Positions 55,650 to 64,000 of a DNA stretch of 64,000 nt are shown here, piece by piece. How positions within the stretch are numbered: position 1 is the first letter of the stretch; the number at the start of each line of letters is the position of its first letter. The position numbers and the translations under genes were made by a program. The stretch covers positions 2,868,624-2,932,623 of the forward strand of contig NZ_KV917369.1 of assembly GCF_002019595.1 (NCBI RefSeq), read 5' to 3'. This DNA is from Priestia abyssalis. GTDB lineage: Bacteria; Bacillota; Bacilli; Bacillales; Bacillaceae_H. Under the pieces are notes generated by a model. It saw only the letters and a program-made list of their open reading frames with translations. It ran no database searches and had not been told where the DNA came from.

Positions 55650-55717
55650 ATTGAACTTTGTTACAAATTATCACAATTTATTTCAAAATCACACTTGTTC
55701 GACCTCATCCCCCTCAT

Positions 55718-55972
55718 CTAGATTAAAAACCAACCCGTGCATGCGGCCGCTAAATTGGTAAGGGCGAAGAAAAACAAATTGGAGGACCATGCCGTCCGCT
55801 CATCCTCTTCAGACCGACTCTTTGAACCTTTTGCCAGCATCCCGGAAAGGACAAGCGCTCCTGCCCCTAATCCCCCACTGACTAAAACAAGCCAAAAATA
55901 GTCATCCACCGCCTGCGAAAGCGTTATCATAAATAACACCAACAATATCCCGCTAAAAAGCCCCATCTTCAT
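55718..55972 (-). CDS. Small membrane protein, DUF5316-like
   Basis: An 84-residue protein with three predicted hydrophobic segments (5-24, 28-45, 63-84) and an intervening basic/acidic loop KGSKSRSEEDERTAW. Pattern and length resemble DUF5316. ATG at 55972, seven bases after AAGGGGG, is preferred to the upstream one. Function unknown. Confidence 0.6.
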   Translation of the reverse strand: MKMGLFSGILLVLFMITLSQAVDDYFWLVLVSGGLGAGALVLSGMLAKGSKSRSEEDERTAWSSNLFFFALTNLAAACTGWFLI

Positions 55973-56396
55973 GCCCATTCCCCCTTAAACATGTAGAATT
56001 CAAAAATAAAGACCCGACGCCCACCAATCTTCACTTCTGTATTGCTACTAATATATGTGCGAACACGGAAAAGACGACCTTTCTTTTTCTTTGAAGCACT
56101 AAAAATGCGTGTTCAAAAAGGAGGACAAAAAGGACCGAGAAGTTCAAGGAAGCGCCGCTTTGAGCAACGGAGCGTATGGTGTTAATACGTGAGTAGCGGA
56201 AAAGCAAGCTGACGCCGAAATTCGACAGTCATTTTTCCCGGACTTTTTGAACAACCTCTAAAAGTCAAAACCACCCGTGATAACGGGTGGTTTGCTCTAC
56301 GGCTGGAAGCCTTTGTTACTGACCAAACCCTAAAGGGCTACTGAATGGTTCGCCAGTTGTACTACTTCTACTGGCCAGACCTCAAAGGCCTCCTCC
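55973..56396. other. Region with a MITE-like repeat and the IS200 3' end
   Basis: Holds the 144-bp repeat (56110-56253), then the terminal part of the IS200 element including a 24-base hairpin of AAACCACCCGT/ACGGGTGGTTT at 56269-56294. No protein gene. Confidence 0.6.
56110..56253. repeat. 144-bp MITE-like or RNA-like repeat element
   Basis: Bounded by perfect 11-bp inverted ends TGTTCAAAAAG and CTTTTTGAACA. The inside is GC-rich and strongly structured, with no ORF. It lies directly beside the IS200 element. It resembles the dispersed non-autonomous repeats of Bacillus genomes, but no second copy is in this window. Confidence 0.55.
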
Positions 56397-56882
56397 TTAC
56401 TTTCGTTTCTTTTTCTTCACCTCTTCACCTGTAAATGGATCGATATATTCCATCATACTTAATTGTTCTGCGACTATATCATCTTGTATTTGATTGCGTA
56501 TATATTCTTCTATCACCTTCTTATTTCTCCCAACGGTATCCACATAATATCCTGTACACCAAAATTTTCGGTTCCCGTATCTATATTTTAAATTTGCGTG
56601 ACGATCAAAGATCATTAAACTGCTTTTTCCTTTTAAATATCCTACAAATGAAGATACACTGATCTTAGGCGGAATGCTTACCAACATATGTACGTGGTCT
56701 TTACACGCTGTTGCTTCGATAATTTCCACACCTTTTCTTTCGCACAAGGTACGCAGTATTTCTCCAATGTCTTTTTTGATTTTCCCATAAATCACTTGTC
56801 TTCTATACTTCGGCGCAAACACAATGTGATACTTACAATTCCAAGTTGTATGTGCTAAACTATTAGTGTCTTTTTTAGACAT
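56397..56882 (-). CDS. tnpA: IS200-family Y1 HUH transposase TnpA
   Basis: Single-strand transposase of 161 residues. The HUH motif is in CKDHVHMLVSIPP, and the catalytic Tyr lies in the GYYVDTVGRNKK region; FAPKYRRQVIYG near the start is diagnostic of IS200 TnpA. Length and start are intact, so the protein should be active. The ribosome site GGAGGAG lies in the arm of the 5' hairpin, five bases before the ATG, so translation is probably blocked by the structure, as known for IS200. Confidence 0.93.
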   Translation of the reverse strand: MSKKDTNSLAHTTWNCKYHIVFAPKYRRQVIYGKIKKDIGEILRTLCERKGVEIIEATACKDHVHMLVSIPPKISVSSFVGYLKGKSSLMIFDRHANLKYRYGNRKFWCTGYYVDTVGRNKKVIEEYIRNQIQDDIVAEQLSMMEYIDPFTGEEVKKKKRK

Positions 56883-56953
56883 AAAAACTCCTCCGTGTGC
56901 TGATATTTTGGTTGGCGAACCAAAAATATTTTAGCACCTCGGAGGAGTTTTTT
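56883..56953. promoter_or_regulatory. IS200 5' hairpin that sequesters the tnpA ribosome site
   Basis: ACTCCTCCG pairs with CGGAGGAGT, and the inner part (TATTTTGGTT/AACCAAAAATA, with AGCA/TGCT) continues the stem. The right arm contains GGAGGAG, the tnpA ribosome binding site. Confidence 0.75.
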
Positions 56954-57014
56954 TAATACCACGCTATAAGCTTTTTGGAACCCTAGGCCTAGCCTAGGGT
57001 TTTCTTTTCCACAA

Positions 57015-57052
57015 AAAAGAACCTTTCGCTTTGACAACTTTGTGAAAGGTCA
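57015..57052 (-). terminator. Terminator of the YkvU-like gene
   Basis: ACCTTTC pairs with GAAAGGT across a 22-base loop; the minus strand continues TCTTTTTTG. Confidence 0.5.
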
Positions 57053-58384
57053 TTTCCATTGCGGAGTTTTTCGTTTTGTTAAAAAATAAGAGACGCCGAT
57101 TGCCTGGCAAATCGTCGCATAATGAAGCAGCATCAATAATAAAATGCCGGTATTCATTCCCATAATCACCCCGACCATTCCAAAGTCATGCTGGGAACCG
57201 AAATAATAAATCATCGAAAACGACACGATATGAGACCATACTGTATGATACAGGGCATCTTTTACGAGCCCTAATCCGATTAAATAAGCTTGAAGCGGAA
57301 CGGCAAAAAAGTGAAACAAAAAATAGGGCCATAGCGCATGTAGATAAAATACCGCTTCTGGTGAACGGAAAAATAAATTCGTCAGCGGCTCTGCGAACAC
57401 ATACATAATTACGATCGCGGGTAATCCGTATAAAACGGTAATTTGCATCGATTGCTGCAATAATTGCCTTAATTTCCTCATATCGTTTTTGGCATACGCT
57501 TCAGACACGGATGGAATAAGAGCCACGAGCAGCGAGTGAGCAAAAAAAGCAGGAAAAAAACCAATGGACATGGCCACTCCTGCCATTAACCCGAAATGCT
57601 GATTGGCGAGACTTGCTGTTAATCCCGACAAAATGAGCGCTTTTTTAATCAAAAACGGCTGAATCGCATTGGCTACAGAGTTGAAAATTCGAAGGCCTGT
57701 AGTTGGAAGAGACACAGATAACAGTTTTCGCCGCACCTGAGCACCGCTCATTTGATGCTGGCTGTTTTTAGGAATATAATGAAGCTGTGAAATATAGATG
57801 ATGAGCAAATATAAAAGAACGACTCCTTCACTGGCAATGAGCGTACAAATGGCCGCAAACAGTGCCATTTCCGTCTTCACAAAGTGAAATGCCTGAAACA
57901 CGGCAAACAAAATCGACAGCTGAATCGCTTTTCGAATGAAATTGGACACAGCAATGGTTGACATATTATGGATGCCCATGAAATATCCGCGCAATACGGC
58001 AGAATACGAAACGATTGGAATAAACGCAAGTACGGCCCATTTAATGAGCGGATGATGCTCGTGAAAAATAGGAATATATGGAAACACAAGCAGCCCTATC
58101 GCCATCAGTGCTGCCGCCAGAACCGTTACGAACGAAAGCGCATGGCCCAGCATGTGCCGGTGCTCCTTCCGGTCATGTTCGGTCAAAAATTTTGAAACGG
58201 ACACAGGAAGTTCCAAATTGGCAATGGTCATAATCAAAAAAATCGTCGGCAAAATGGACATATAGATGCCCATTCCTTCTTTCCCCAGCTCCCGTGCCAA
58301 TACCATATTCACCAAAAACTCCACCAGTTCTGAAACAAAGGCAGCCCCGGCTAAAATAAAGGTTCCTTTCAAGAAAGTGTTCAT
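57050..58384 (-). CDS. SpoVB/YkvU-family MATE-like flippase
   Basis: A 444-residue integral membrane protein with about 12-14 helices and no signal sequence. N-terminal FLKGTFILAGAAFVSELVEF and IANLELPVSVSKF match the SpoVB/MurJ-like group of the MOP superfamily, which moves polysaccharide or lipid-linked precursors. SpoVB is about 518 residues and YkvU about 445, so the length suits YkvU. A sporulation role is likely but not shown. The IS200 element lies just downstream. Confidence 0.8.
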   Translation of the reverse strand: MNTFLKGTFILAGAAFVSELVEFLVNMVLARELGKEGMGIYMSILPTIFLIMTIANLELPVSVSKFLTEHDRKEHRHMLGHALSFVTVLAAALMAIGLLVFPYIPIFHEHHPLIKWAVLAFIPIVSYSAVLRGYFMGIHNMSTIAVSNFIRKAIQLSILFAVFQAFHFVKTEMALFAAICTLIASEGVVLLYLLIIYISQLHYIPKNSQHQMSGAQVRRKLLSVSLPTTGLRIFNSVANAIQPFLIKKALILSGLTASLANQHFGLMAGVAMSIGFFPAFFAHSLLVALIPSVSEAYAKNDMRKLRQLLQQSMQITVLYGLPAIVIMYVFAEPLTNLFFRSPEAVFYLHALWPYFLFHFFAVPLQAYLIGLGLVKDALYHTVWSHIVSFSMIYYFGSQHDFGMVGVIMGMNTGILLLMLLHYATICQAIGVSYFLTKRKTPQWK

Positions 58385-58490
58385 GCTATAAACTCCTCTG
58401 CTAACATATCCTTTCTTTCATATATATGTAGACAAGCAGGAAGTATATGAATCGACTTTCAAGTAATACATGAAATAAAAAACTGAATAA

Positions 58491-58525
58491 GGAGAATACT
58501 CTCTTGTTTATGAGCATTCTCCAAT
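58491..58525 (-). terminator. Terminator of the YcdB/SLH gene
   Basis: GGAGAAT-CTC pairs with GAG-ATTCTCC; the minus strand continues TTATTCAGTTTTTTA. Confidence 0.6.
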
Positions 58526-58545
58526 TAAATCCGAACGTATATTAT

Positions 58546-60768
58546 CTATTTATTTGATACTTCCATTTTTCGTGCAAGGCGAACATTGGACAAAGCAATA
58601 TCTGCTAACGTCACTTGATGTGCAGGAGAAAATGTGTTGTCTTTTATAGGAAACAGACCTAATTTGTTCGCTAGAGCAACGTAGCCGATGTATCGTTTCT
58701 GGACTTGCGCTGCATCTTTAAATGGCAGCGTATAGATATCACTATGTTTCGCTGCTAAATCCAAGTCAAGTGCGCGAATGTACCAAAACGCCAGCTCTTC
58801 ATTTGTGATGGTTTCATCTGCCGAAAACGTTTCTTGTGTTGTATCTATAATCTTTTGCTGGGCTGCCAACTCAACAATTGAATATAACGGATGATCCTTC
58901 GTAATATTCGAGAAAGTCGGCTTCTCTTGGTGCTCAGTACGCTCGAATTCATAGTAATGCATAATTGATCTCATAAGCACCTCAAGCGCTTCTCCTTTTG
59001 TTAAAGGGAGATCAGCATTAAATGTATCCGGATCTGTCACTTTAATGATTCCTGCTTGGATTAAATGATTTAATTCTTTTTCAGCGGTTGGATGTGACAC
59101 TTTCACTTCTGTACCATTCTGCCCTTGGTATTCACTAGATTTTTTCCATTCTCCGGTAATCGCATCATAGTAATGAAACTGATTTTCAAATTCCCAGAAG
59201 TATACTAAAGAATAATGATTTTTTTCAGGAGCAGTTTTTGTATAAGCCATTTTTACTTTCAGTTGATCCAAGTAATCATGTAATGCCTTTTCCCTAGAAA
59301 CTACCTTTTCGGCACTTGGCCACTCTTTTATATTTGGTGATTGAACATTGTAGTGACTCATAGAACCATCACTTTTAATCGTTATATTGATAGAGTCTCC
59401 TATGACTTGGATACCATTTTTGACTTTAGGAAATGATAGATAAAACTCCCCTTGGCGAGACTGCTTCAATTCACCATGTGTTGGGTAAGAATATTCGTGC
59501 ATAATGGATGGTGAATATTTTTTTATGAAAGCAATCGCTCTCTCCACGGCTTGACTATATGTTATCTTTCCTGTTTTGCCGGCATCCTTCGTTTTACCAA
59601 AAACATCCTCAGAAATATCATAAAAACTTACTACTTCACCTGTATTCTTGTCAATTTCTATACTTGTTCCATGACCTGAGTTTCTGCTTTGATACATATA
59701 CTGAACAGAGTAAACCGTTTTGCCTAACAATTTATTTTCTTGTTCCGATACACTCTCAATAATCAGCTTAATATCATCATTGCCCGGTCTCAGTAGCTTT
59801 TCGGCAATTGCCTTTGCCTCTTTGTCTGTAATGGGCTTGGCTCCTTCTTTAATCGGGGCATCCGATAACATTTTTATTTTGCTTGAATCAGGTAATTTAT
59901 CCGTAAATTCTTGTCCGATTAACCACTTTCTACTTTTAGCATGCATAGCATCAATAGGTCTTTCTACTCCATATACCAGCTCTACTTGTGTCTCTTCATT
60001 ACGATAATCATAGTCAACCATATATTGTAAGGTGACATCAAAATTGTCCTTTATTTGTTGTAAAGCCGTTTCAGCTTTGACAAAGTTACTTTTTTCTTCA
60101 TATGTCACATTCTTCTTTTGATGTTCTCCGCTATTGAACTCAACGATTTCTCCATTCCCCAGAACCGTAATATTCATATTTTGACCCATAACAGGGACAT
60201 CATTTTTCAATTGTTCAAAAGCGAATTGATAACGGACTGGTTCTGTCAGATTTGTCGGTACCTGATTATATATTGGATGATTATCATTCAATCGATATGA
60301 ATCGTTCGAATAATGACTTTTGATAAATTTTACCGCAATTTCAAGAGCCTCTTTCTCTGTTACCTTCGCAGGAAAAAGAGCATCTTTTACATCTGAAGGT
60401 GAATAATAGAATGACTGAAGGTCAAGATTTTCACCGACAAATTCAACGCCGCCATACACTTGCTTGCCCGCATATTCTTTGTGGAATGAGAGATGATAGC
60501 GGATAGTGTCTTCGTTATCTTCTGTATAGCGATGTCCTGTGTCAAAATGAAAGTCCTTACTTGTCAAAGAATCGAACTTGCCAGGAAACAATTTCTTTAA
60601 TTTTTGAATAAGAACCTCTTTATTAATCTCTGAGTCTACATTAGCAATCATAATCATTGGCTTTTCCTGGCTTTGGGTATGTAATTCACTTGCAAACGTT
60701 TGTGACGAAAATGCACCAAAAGACAGTGCAGCAGTTATCGATAGCGTCCCCAACTTTGTTACTTTCAA
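58546..60768 (-). CDS. Secreted YcdB/YcdC-repeat protein with C-terminal SLH-like domains
   Basis: A 740-residue cell-surface protein. Signal peptide ends about SSQTFASE. From about residue 35 to 560 are tandem YcdB/YcdC-type units with repeated phrases such as VTEKEALEIAVKFIK, ITDKEAKAIAEKLL and ITYSQAVERAIAFI. The last 180 residues contain two or three SLH-like motifs (LNHLIQAGIIKVTDPDTFNAD, YSIVELAAQQKIIDTTQETF and YIGYVALANKLGLF) that anchor to the cell wall. Function unknown; stands alone as a monocistronic gene. Confidence 0.82.
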   Translation of the reverse strand: MKVTKLGTLSITAALSFGAFSSQTFASELHTQSQEKPMIMIANVDSEINKEVLIQKLKKLFPGKFDSLTSKDFHFDTGHRYTEDNEDTIRYHLSFHKEYAGKQVYGGVEFVGENLDLQSFYYSPSDVKDALFPAKVTEKEALEIAVKFIKSHYSNDSYRLNDNHPIYNQVPTNLTEPVRYQFAFEQLKNDVPVMGQNMNITVLGNGEIVEFNSGEHQKKNVTYEEKSNFVKAETALQQIKDNFDVTLQYMVDYDYRNEETQVELVYGVERPIDAMHAKSRKWLIGQEFTDKLPDSSKIKMLSDAPIKEGAKPITDKEAKAIAEKLLRPGNDDIKLIIESVSEQENKLLGKTVYSVQYMYQSRNSGHGTSIEIDKNTGEVVSFYDISEDVFGKTKDAGKTGKITYSQAVERAIAFIKKYSPSIMHEYSYPTHGELKQSRQGEFYLSFPKVKNGIQVIGDSINITIKSDGSMSHYNVQSPNIKEWPSAEKVVSREKALHDYLDQLKVKMAYTKTAPEKNHYSLVYFWEFENQFHYYDAITGEWKKSSEYQGQNGTEVKVSHPTAEKELNHLIQAGIIKVTDPDTFNADLPLTKGEALEVLMRSIMHYYEFERTEHQEKPTFSNITKDHPLYSIVELAAQQKIIDTTQETFSADETITNEELAFWYIRALDLDLAAKHSDIYTLPFKDAAQVQKRYIGYVALANKLGLFPIKDNTFSPAHQVTLADIALSNVRLARKMEVSNK

Positions 60769-60934
60769 AAGATAGTCCCCCTTTTTATCCCTATTAACCT
60801 TTAGATAATAACATATTTTACTATAAAAACCAATTTTTACATATTTTATCTTCGAGTTATACCAAGTAAACTAATCTTTTTTGTGAATAGACCAGATACT
60901 AAAATAAAGCTGATTTAATATTTTGATAAAATCA

Positions 60935-60966
60935 AAATGACCCTGGCTCAATGCCCAGGGTCATTT
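60935..60966 (-). terminator. Rho-independent terminator of the second permease pair
   Basis: AAATGACCCTGG pairs with CCAGGGTCATTT; the minus strand continues TGATTTT. Confidence 0.7.
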
Positions 60967-61021
60967 ATTATTAGCTTATCTTTTTTCCATATTATATAAT
61001 CATGGATGCTTAAAAAATTGA

Positions 61022-61861
61022 CTATTCGTTACGATAAACATATGGATCGGACGGTTCATTAATTTTCTTCCAATTCGTCACCTTCAAGATCGGAATCGTT
61101 TTTTTGAACGGTTGATAATACATTGTGCTGATTGTCCCTTGTACGCTCACCCATTCATCATTTTCAAAATGGGTTCCTTCCGGAAACTCCACCAGCATCC
61201 CGAATACTCCGGAATCGGCTACACAGTGAATGACACCAAAACGGAAAACGAAAAACTGATTTTCATGCATTTCATTTGTATGAAACGTAAACCCTTTAAA
61301 TTCAATCGTCTTATCCATGAACTCACCTGTATGGTTATAGAGGATTTCCATTCCGGTCAAGAAGTTATCGTCATTTAACGCCACTCTATCAAGCCGCGTA
61401 TACTTTGGCAATTGTTCTCCCATCATTTCATCATAACCTTTTTTGCCATAGTAGACGCTTGTGTCCGGCTGCAGAAATTGATGCTGCTCATAAGGACTCT
61501 CATTGTCGTACATCGGAAAGTGAAACCCTTTCGCTTCAACAATATCAGAATTCAGCGTAGCTACCGGAAAAAACAATGCTGTAACAACCGGAAAGATATA
61601 AACAGGATAGGACAGCCACTTTTGCCATTTTCCAGTGGAATGATGGTGCCCATGGTCACATCCGCATTCACCGCAGCCCTCCTCATGTTCATCTTCCTTC
61701 ATATAGAAATATAAAGCTGCAATTGTTAAAAAGAACAGCAAAAAAATCGTACTAAACGAAATCCATGAATACTTCATATTTACATATTTTGAGATATTAC
61801 CCGTTGCATGCAGATGCATGAATACGAACGTAAATCCCAGCAAAATAATCACACGAAACAT
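61022..61861 (-). CDS. TIGR03943-family permease partner (copy 2)
   Basis: A 279-residue membrane protein, paralog of the protein at 51390, with a shorter linker. The His/Cys loop is EHEEGCGECGCDHGHHHS. The C-terminal domain keeps GVIHCVADSGVFGMLVEFP, and DEWVSVQGTISTMYY corresponds to copy 1. It follows its permease by 19 bases. Confidence 0.8.
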   Translation of the reverse strand: MFRVIILLGFTFVFMHLHATGNISKYVNMKYSWISFSTIFLLFFLTIAALYFYMKEDEHEEGCGECGCDHGHHHSTGKWQKWLSYPVYIFPVVTALFFPVATLNSDIVEAKGFHFPMYDNESPYEQHQFLQPDTSVYYGKKGYDEMMGEQLPKYTRLDRVALNDDNFLTGMEILYNHTGEFMDKTIEFKGFTFHTNEMHENQFFVFRFGVIHCVADSGVFGMLVEFPEGTHFENDEWVSVQGTISTMYYQPFKKTIPILKVTNWKKINEPSDPYVYRNE

Positions 61862-61880
61862 ACTCGCTCACCTCTTTCAA

Positions 61881-62753
61881 TCAAATGAGAAGAATGGAAC
61901 CGATAAAAACGAATATCGCTACATATAGAAACAAATACAGGACAAATCGCGCTTTAAATTGTCCAAGCATCATTAACGTGTTTTTGATGTCAAACATCGG
62001 CCCGAACACCAGAAAAGCAACAATGGATCCTTCCGAAAAGGTACTGCGAAACGAGGAAGCAATAAACGCATCCGCTTCAGAACATAAAGACAGCACATAT
62101 GCCAGCCCCATCATGACAAACGTAGATGAATATTCCCCGCTGCCGATGTCCAGTAAGATTGACGTTTTCACGAATGTTTGCATCGCAGCGGCGACAAATG
62201 CTCCAATGATAAGAAATTTCCCGACGGAAAAAAATTCATCGATCGTATGTTTAATGGTTCCGCTAATTTTCGTTTTAAAGTTGGCATAATGGTGGACATG
62301 TGCATGATGATCATTCTTCACCTGCGAATCCTTGAATTGAATGGACAAGATAAGACCTACAAGCAAGGCAACAAGAAACGCCAAACCACCGCGGTTCAGC
62401 ATCATGCCCCAATCGTTCCCAAACGCAACATACGTTGAAAACAAGACAACCGGATTAATGACAGGTCCTGTCAGCATGAATGGAATGGCCGCATGCAGCG
62501 GCACCCCTTTTGCCATCAAACGGCGGGTAATCGGAACGATCCCGCATTCGCAGGCTGGAAATAATGCACCCAAAAAGGCCGCCCATATGACGGAAAGAAA
62601 TTTATTTTTCGGAATAGCCTTTGCCATCATTTCCTCTGTTACAAACATTTGAATGATGCCGGAAATAACCACCCCAATCAACACGAAAGGTAATGATTCT
62701 ATCAATAAACTAATAAAAATTGTATTCAGTTGTAAGAAAGATTCGTATGTCAT
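61881..62753 (-). CDS. Permease of the UPF0718/ArsP-like family (copy 2)
   Basis: A 290-residue membrane protein, paralog of the permease at 52409: FPACECGIVPITRRLMAKGVP, FMLTGPVINPVVLFSTYVAFG and LSLCSEADAFIASSF match the copy 1 motifs. A His-rich loop HHAHVHHY is present. ATG at 62753 follows GAGGAG; the GTG at 62765 overlaps the ribosome site. Unlike copy 1 there is no Zur box in the 200 bases upstream. Confidence 0.82.
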   Translation of the reverse strand: MTYESFLQLNTIFISLLIESLPFVLIGVVISGIIQMFVTEEMMAKAIPKNKFLSVIWAAFLGALFPACECGIVPITRRLMAKGVPLHAAIPFMLTGPVINPVVLFSTYVAFGNDWGMMLNRGGLAFLVALLVGLILSIQFKDSQVKNDHHAHVHHYANFKTKISGTIKHTIDEFFSVGKFLIIGAFVAAAMQTFVKTSILLDIGSGEYSSTFVMMGLAYVLSLCSEADAFIASSFRSTFSEGSIVAFLVFGPMFDIKNTLMMLGQFKARFVLYLFLYVAIFVFIGSILLI

Positions 62754-62914
62754 AAGACTCCTCACCCAGTTACTCTTTATTTTTCAAATACCGACTCCAT
62801 CCATTTTAGCGAAAATGATTGGTTTATGCAAAAAAATTTCATTAAGGCAAAATTATACTATCCATGAAAGAATTCACTTCTTTTTTTATAAAAATATCCC
62901 CCACTGGTATTTAG

Positions 62915-62961
62915 ACATGAAAAAGAAGAGGAATAAACGTTTATCCTCTTCTTTTTCATGT
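62915..62961. terminator. Long hairpin terminator
   Basis: ACATGAAAAAGAAGAGGA pairs with TCCTCTTCTTTTTCATGT over an 11-base loop. It lies downstream of the STAS gene on the minus strand. Confidence 0.6.
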
Positions 62962-62982
62962 TCTGTATCTTTTTAATCCATC

Positions 62983-63831
62983 CTAGGTTAACTCAGTATG
63001 AGAAGCAATCGCCTGTGAAAGCGTCGATTTAATCGATATTTTGTCAAAGGATAATCCTAGTTGCAAAGCGGTCATTGCGATTTCAGGTCTGATACCTGAT
63101 ATCGTCGATTTCACTCCGAGAAGCTCTAGCGCCTCAATCAACTGAAAGATTTGATGGGCAACCATCGTATCGACCATCACGACCCCTGATAAGTCGATAT
63201 AAAGATGGGCTACACGGTTGCCGGCACATTGTTTAAGCGTATTTTCCAAAATCATTTTCGCCCTTGCCGTATCGATATCCCCTACTAATGGAAGCAACGC
63301 GGTGTCGTTATTAAGTGTAATAACGGGCGAACTTAGCTCATTGATCATTTCCTGCTGGGCTTTTAGCTGGATATTTGAATACTTATGGAACCCTTCCACA
63401 AATTTAAGTATTGTAATATCAAGACCTTTAATAATAAGCCCATTCCATTTATCCACGTCATTTTGATCAATTTCTCCGTCATATTCGCTGACAAATTTTT
63501 TTATATAGTCCAGATACTGTGCCCGAACTCTCATAAATTCTCTAATAATATAATGAATGGGTGTTCTCAAATGTTGGCTATCTTTTGCAATTTTGACGAC
63601 CCACTCTTCAAGTGAGCGAAAAAAAGAGGATTCCTCTTTAACAAAGATATCAGCAAAATAAAGATGGAACTCATAATTTTGTTCTTTTAACGTTTGAACT
63701 ACTTCCAGGTCTGCCGAAGCATAAACGGATGCAGGATCGTTGTCTTTCAAGGAACCGTGCCATTCTTCTGTTAGCTGCCGGGCATGGTTTAATAAAAAAG
63801 TACGTAACGCATGATTCTTCTCCAATTTCAT
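62983..63831 (-). CDS. RsbR-like STAS-domain regulator
   Basis: A 282-residue stressosome-type protein. N-terminal non-heme globin-like sensor domain (about 1-150, MKLEKNHALRTFLLNH...EEWHGSLKD), then a C-terminal STAS domain (about 165-280) with HLYIDLSGVVMVDTMVAHQIFQ, in which residues after the conserved Asp/Ser are phosphorylated in RsbR proteins. RsbR paralogs form stressosomes that control the SigB pathway. ATG at 63831 follows GGAAGGGG; the frame to 63921 adds an N-terminus unlike the family. No rsbS/rsbT genes follow within the window. Confidence 0.82.
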   Translation of the reverse strand: MKLEKNHALRTFLLNHARQLTEEWHGSLKDNDPASVYASADLEVVQTLKEQNYEFHLYFADIFVKEESSFFRSLEEWVVKIAKDSQHLRTPIHYIIREFMRVRAQYLDYIKKFVSEYDGEIDQNDVDKWNGLIIKGLDITILKFVEGFHKYSNIQLKAQQEMINELSSPVITLNNDTALLPLVGDIDTARAKMILENTLKQCAGNRVAHLYIDLSGVVMVDTMVAHQIFQLIEALELLGVKSTISGIRPEIAMTALQLGLSFDKISIKSTLSQAIASHTELT

Positions 63832-64000
63832 TCCCCTTCCAAACACCTTCGTCATTCCCATCCATCTGTCAGGTTGGAAGAAATGAGATGATTCTGCTCT
63901 AATAGGCAATAAAATTCTCACTGGTTGAAGGTTGACTTTAGATTTTGCTATTTTCCAAAGTATAACATACCTGCTCTCTTTCAGTGAATGATTCGCTTGA

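Larger units (their letters stand above)
56262..56960 (-). mobile_element. IS200-type insertion sequence (ends approximate)
   Basis: A single tnpA gene flanked by the two structured ends typical of IS200: a terminator-like hairpin (56269-56294) at the 3' side and a long imperfect palindrome (56883-56953) at the 5' side. IS200 elements have no terminal inverted repeats, so exact ends cannot be set. Size of about 0.7 kb is normal. Confidence 0.75.

Noticed and set aside
1..64000. CRISPR array, prophage, plasmid replication genes or antiphage cassette
   Set aside because: No spaced direct repeats, integrase, capsid, helicase or replication initiator gene was found on either strand.

Overview
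The window reads as chromosomal DNA of an endospore-forming Bacillaceae (Firmicutes). The evidence is AAGGAGG-type ribosome binding sites with some TTG and GTG starts, several spore-surface protein genes, a YkvU/SpoVB-type flippase, an RsbR-type STAS protein, CzrA and CadC metal sensors, and candidate GlnR/TnrA and Zur operators of the Bacillus type. I cannot name the species. There are no rRNA or tRNA genes, no CRISPR array and no prophage. The one mobile element recognised is an IS200-type element.

Layout. (1) 1-7180, minus strand: glyoxylate/glycolate block with malate synthase G (cut by the window edge), glcD, glcF, glcE and a GntR/FCD regulator. (2) 7.5-16.2 kb: a spore-associated accessory region. 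It holds a coiled-coil protein, a ParM-like actin ATPase with a small partner, four proteins sharing one CsxC-like domain (one with a long acidic repeated N-terminus) and a protein with a Cys/Asp/Lys repeat tail. (3) 16.4-22.1 kb, minus strand: urea uptake genes urtABCDE and urease genes ureA and ureB. ureC and the accessory genes are absent, a terminator follows ureB, and urtE is frameshifted at an A8 tract. A perfect GlnR/TnrA box and a short leader ORF precede urtA. (4) 22.4-33.2 kb: a spore coat-like protein with a good SigK promoter, a class A penicillin-binding protein, a Zur box with a possible small RNA, a YtkA-like lipoprotein, a propeller lipoprotein overlapping a two-component system, czrA, and an amidase with five SH3 domains.

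(5) 33.3-53.5 kb: an epimerase, then mostly metal-handling and envelope genes on the minus strand: cadA-cadC, a ZIP transporter, a Cys-rich copper-binding protein, DUF4822, ankyrin, LVIVD-repeat and YdhK proteins, two more two-component systems, a methyltransferase, a TVP38 protein, czcD and a permease/TIGR03943 pair under a Zur box. (6) 53.6-64 kb: malic enzyme, a small membrane protein, a 144-bp repeat beside an IS200 element, the YkvU/SpoVB flippase, a YcdB/SLH surface protein, a second permease/TIGR03943 pair and an RsbR-like regulator.

Themes. Zinc and cadmium homeostasis recurs: efflux by CadA and CzcD, sensing by CadC and CzrA, uptake-type candidates under Zur. The urea locus looks partly decayed. 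The most novel stretch is 7.5-16.2 kb, where an actin-like filament system lies beside an expanded family of spore-surface proteins.
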